Shown piece by piece: positions 5,803 through 6,677 of a stretch of 6,677 nt of DNA. The stretch's first letter is position 1; every line of letters begins with the position of its first letter. The translations under genes and the position numbers were made by a program. Under the pieces are notes generated by a model. It made no database searches, was not told the DNA's origin, and saw nothing but the letters and a program-made list of their open reading frames with translations. This stretch comes from Streptosporangiaceae bacterium (GTDB lineage: Bacteria; Actinomycetota; Actinomycetes; Streptosporangiales; Streptosporangiaceae), in contig JASHTQ010000668.1 in NCBI GenBank assembly GCA_030040475.1, forward strand, positions 1 through 6,677, given 5' to 3'.

Positions 5803-6420
5803 ATGGGGAAACTGGTCGCCGACATCACGATGTCGCTGGACGGGTTCATCACCGGGCCGGACGACGCGCCCGGCCGCGGGCTGGGCGAGCGCGGTGAGGT
5901 ACTGCACAACTGGGTGATGGGCGGGCCGTGGCGCTACGACGATGAAGCCCGGCGGTTCGCCCCGCTCGACGCCGACCGCGGCGTACTGCAGGAGAGCATG
6001 GGCTCGATCGGGGCGGGGATCATCGGCAAGCGGATGTTCGACGTTGCCGGCGGCTGGGGCGGCAACCCGCCAGGCGGCCCGGCGGCCAGGTACTTCGTGC
6101 TCACACACTCGGCGCCGCAAGAATGGCAGCGGCCGGGCTCCCCATTCACCTTCGTCACCGACGGCATCCGCAGTGCCCTGGCGCAGGCCCAGGCGGTCGC
6201 CGGGGACAAGGACGTCGGGGTCGGCGGCGGCGCCAACGTCATCCAGCAGTACCTGGCCGCCGGACTCGTCGACGAACTCCGGCTGCACCTGGCACCGGTG
6301 CTGCTCGGCCGGGGCAAGCCGCTGTTCGGCTACCTCGGCGACCAGACGATCGAACTCGAACGGACCCGCGTCGTCGAGTCGCCCCACGCGACCCACCTGT
6401 TCTTCACCGTCCGCCGCTGA
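5803..6420 (+). CDS. Dihydrofolate reductase / RibD C-terminal-like reductase
   Basis: A 205-residue protein of the DHFR-fold family that includes the RibD C-terminal reductase domain. Members bind NADPH (some use other cofactors), but most actinomycete stand-alone members have no assigned substrate. Signatures are the N-terminal ADITMSLDGFITGPDD (6-21), the turn GIIGKRMFD (72-80), the dinucleotide-binding glycine turn VGVGGGANVIQQYL (138-151), and the family C-terminus LVDELRLHLAPVLLGRG (155-171) followed by KPLF. ATG5803 is well supported by GGAGGG at 5791-5796, six bases upstream. The length is typical and no motif is missing. It is not a housekeeping folA: the usual folate-binding N-terminal pattern and length differ. 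It may be co-transcribed with the enzyme gene before it, since no terminator is seen in the 58-bp gap. Confidence 0.9.
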   Translation: MGKLVADITMSLDGFITGPDDAPGRGLGERGEVLHNWVMGGPWRYDDEARRFAPLDADRGVLQESMGSIGAGIIGKRMFDVAGGWGGNPPGGPAARYFVLTHSAPQEWQRPGSPFTFVTDGIRSALAQAQAVAGDKDVGVGGGANVIQQYLAAGLVDELRLHLAPVLLGRGKPLFGYLGDQTIELERTRVVESPHATHLFFTVRR

Positions 6421-6464
6421 GGGAGCTGAGGGAAGGGCCTGCGGTCACCAGCCGTGGGGCTACG

Positions 6465-6539
6465 GGCGGTGGGTCCGTATCCCGCTGTACTACCGTTCGT
6501 CGTCGTAAGGACCCAGTCGGCGGCGGCGCACCCACCGCC
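6465..6539. repeat. Overlapping inverted repeats at the 3' end of the reductase unit
   Basis: GGCGGTGGGT at 6465-6474 is the exact reverse complement of ACCCACCGCC at 6530-6539. TGGGTCC at 6470-6476 is also the reverse complement of GGACCCA at 6509-6515. The two pairings share bases 6470-6474 and so exclude one another. No T-run follows either hairpin. Part of the region codes for the Arg/Trp-rich tail of the minus-strand frame, so the symmetry may be a side effect of coding. Confidence 0.4.
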
Positions 6540-6677
6540 GGTACGCCCGGATGGGATGTACCCATGACTTGAACCACTCGATGTCGGCGGATGTAGGTCC
6601 CATCTGCCCAATAGGGAAGCCCAGCACCCGCTGTGGCTCATGCGATCTGGAATGCGGCCCCGGGGCCGAGATAGGCA
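6490..6677 (-). CDS. Hypothetical protein, C-terminal end (runs off the right edge)
   Basis: The minus strand has an open frame from the right edge to TAG at 6490-6492. The visible tail includes SADIEWFKSWVHPIRAYRRW followed by VRRRRLGPYDDER. The tail is basic, with a helix rich in Trp, Tyr and Arg and then an acidic end, which looks like real protein rather than a random frame. GC at third codon positions is about 72% over the last 36 codons, lower than in the neighbours. ATG6603 could begin a 37-residue protein, but no ribosome-binding site precedes it, so I favour the end of a longer gene. It converges on the reductase gene with a 69-bp gap. No family was recognised. Confidence 0.45.
   Translation of the reverse strand, partial: PISAPGPHSRSHEPQRVLGFPIGQMGPTSADIEWFKSWVHPIRAYRRWVRRRRLGPYDDER

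Noticed and set aside
4590..5909. Minus-strand frame of about 439 codons opposite the enolase-superfamily gene
   Set aside because: The plus-strand gene matches mandelate racemase along its whole length; the opposite frame is Gly/Arg/Gln/Val-rich shadow sequence.
6540..6610. Possible tRNA because of a GACTTGAACC-like stretch
   Set aside because: No acceptor stem, D arm or anticodon arm can be built around it; the bases are explained by the codons of the minus-strand protein tail.
6330..6641. Minus-strand frame of about 103 codons starting ATG6641
   Set aside because: It runs antisense into the 3' end of the reductase gene and lacks coding-like composition; the neighbouring minus frame ending at 6490 is more protein-like.

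Overview
This is a high-GC chromosomal window from a filamentous-type actinomycete. Coding regions have almost exclusively G/C third positions, GTG starts are common, and two gene families are typical of actinomycetes: a long HTH-XRE/TPR-like regulator and a SAM-dependent methyltransferase of the DUF574 (Methyltransf_19) type. Streptosporangiales or a relative is a reasonable guess, but the sequence does not settle the genus. I see no rRNA, tRNA, CRISPR array, insertion sequence or phage gene.

Layout from left to right. (1) The N-terminal half of a cytochrome P450 runs leftward off the edge (minus, about 731 to 1). (2) Diverging from it is a stand-alone class I glutamine amidotransferase (784-1455, plus). 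The short gap between them carries a 14-bp palindrome framed by a wider inverted repeat. The last third of the amidotransferase gene changes codon style abruptly and runs into a C-rich, almost A-free tract with strong G-quadruplex potential on the minus strand (1460-1517). (3) A 359-bp gene-poor gap (1456-1814) ends in a good promoter (TTGACA, 17 bp, TACATT) driving an XRE-type regulator with a TPR-like C-terminus (1815-3218, plus). (4) Two minus-strand genes converge on it: a DUF574 methyltransferase (4519-3698) and, 22 bp further on, a PaaI-type hotdog thioesterase (3675-3208), whose 3' end overlaps the regulator's by 11 bp. (5) After a 118-bp divergent gap come two plus-strand genes: a mandelate-racemase-like enolase-superfamily enzyme (4638-5744) and, 58 bp later, a dihydrofolate-reductase/RibD-C-like reductase (5803-6420). 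(6) The right edge holds the apparent 3' end of a minus-strand gene of unknown function (6677 to 6490).

The genes do not form an obvious single pathway. They look like accessory metabolic and regulatory genes in short one- or two-gene transcription units. Two transcript pairs are plausible from spacing: methyltransferase plus thioesterase, and enolase-superfamily enzyme plus reductase. No clearly new multi-gene system is visible. The observations most worth following are the enolase-superfamily enzyme that naturally carries Arg where mandelate racemase has its catalytic Lys166, the abrupt loss of G-ending codons leading into the C-rich tract after the amidotransferase, and the symmetric regulatory DNA between the P450 and amidotransferase genes.
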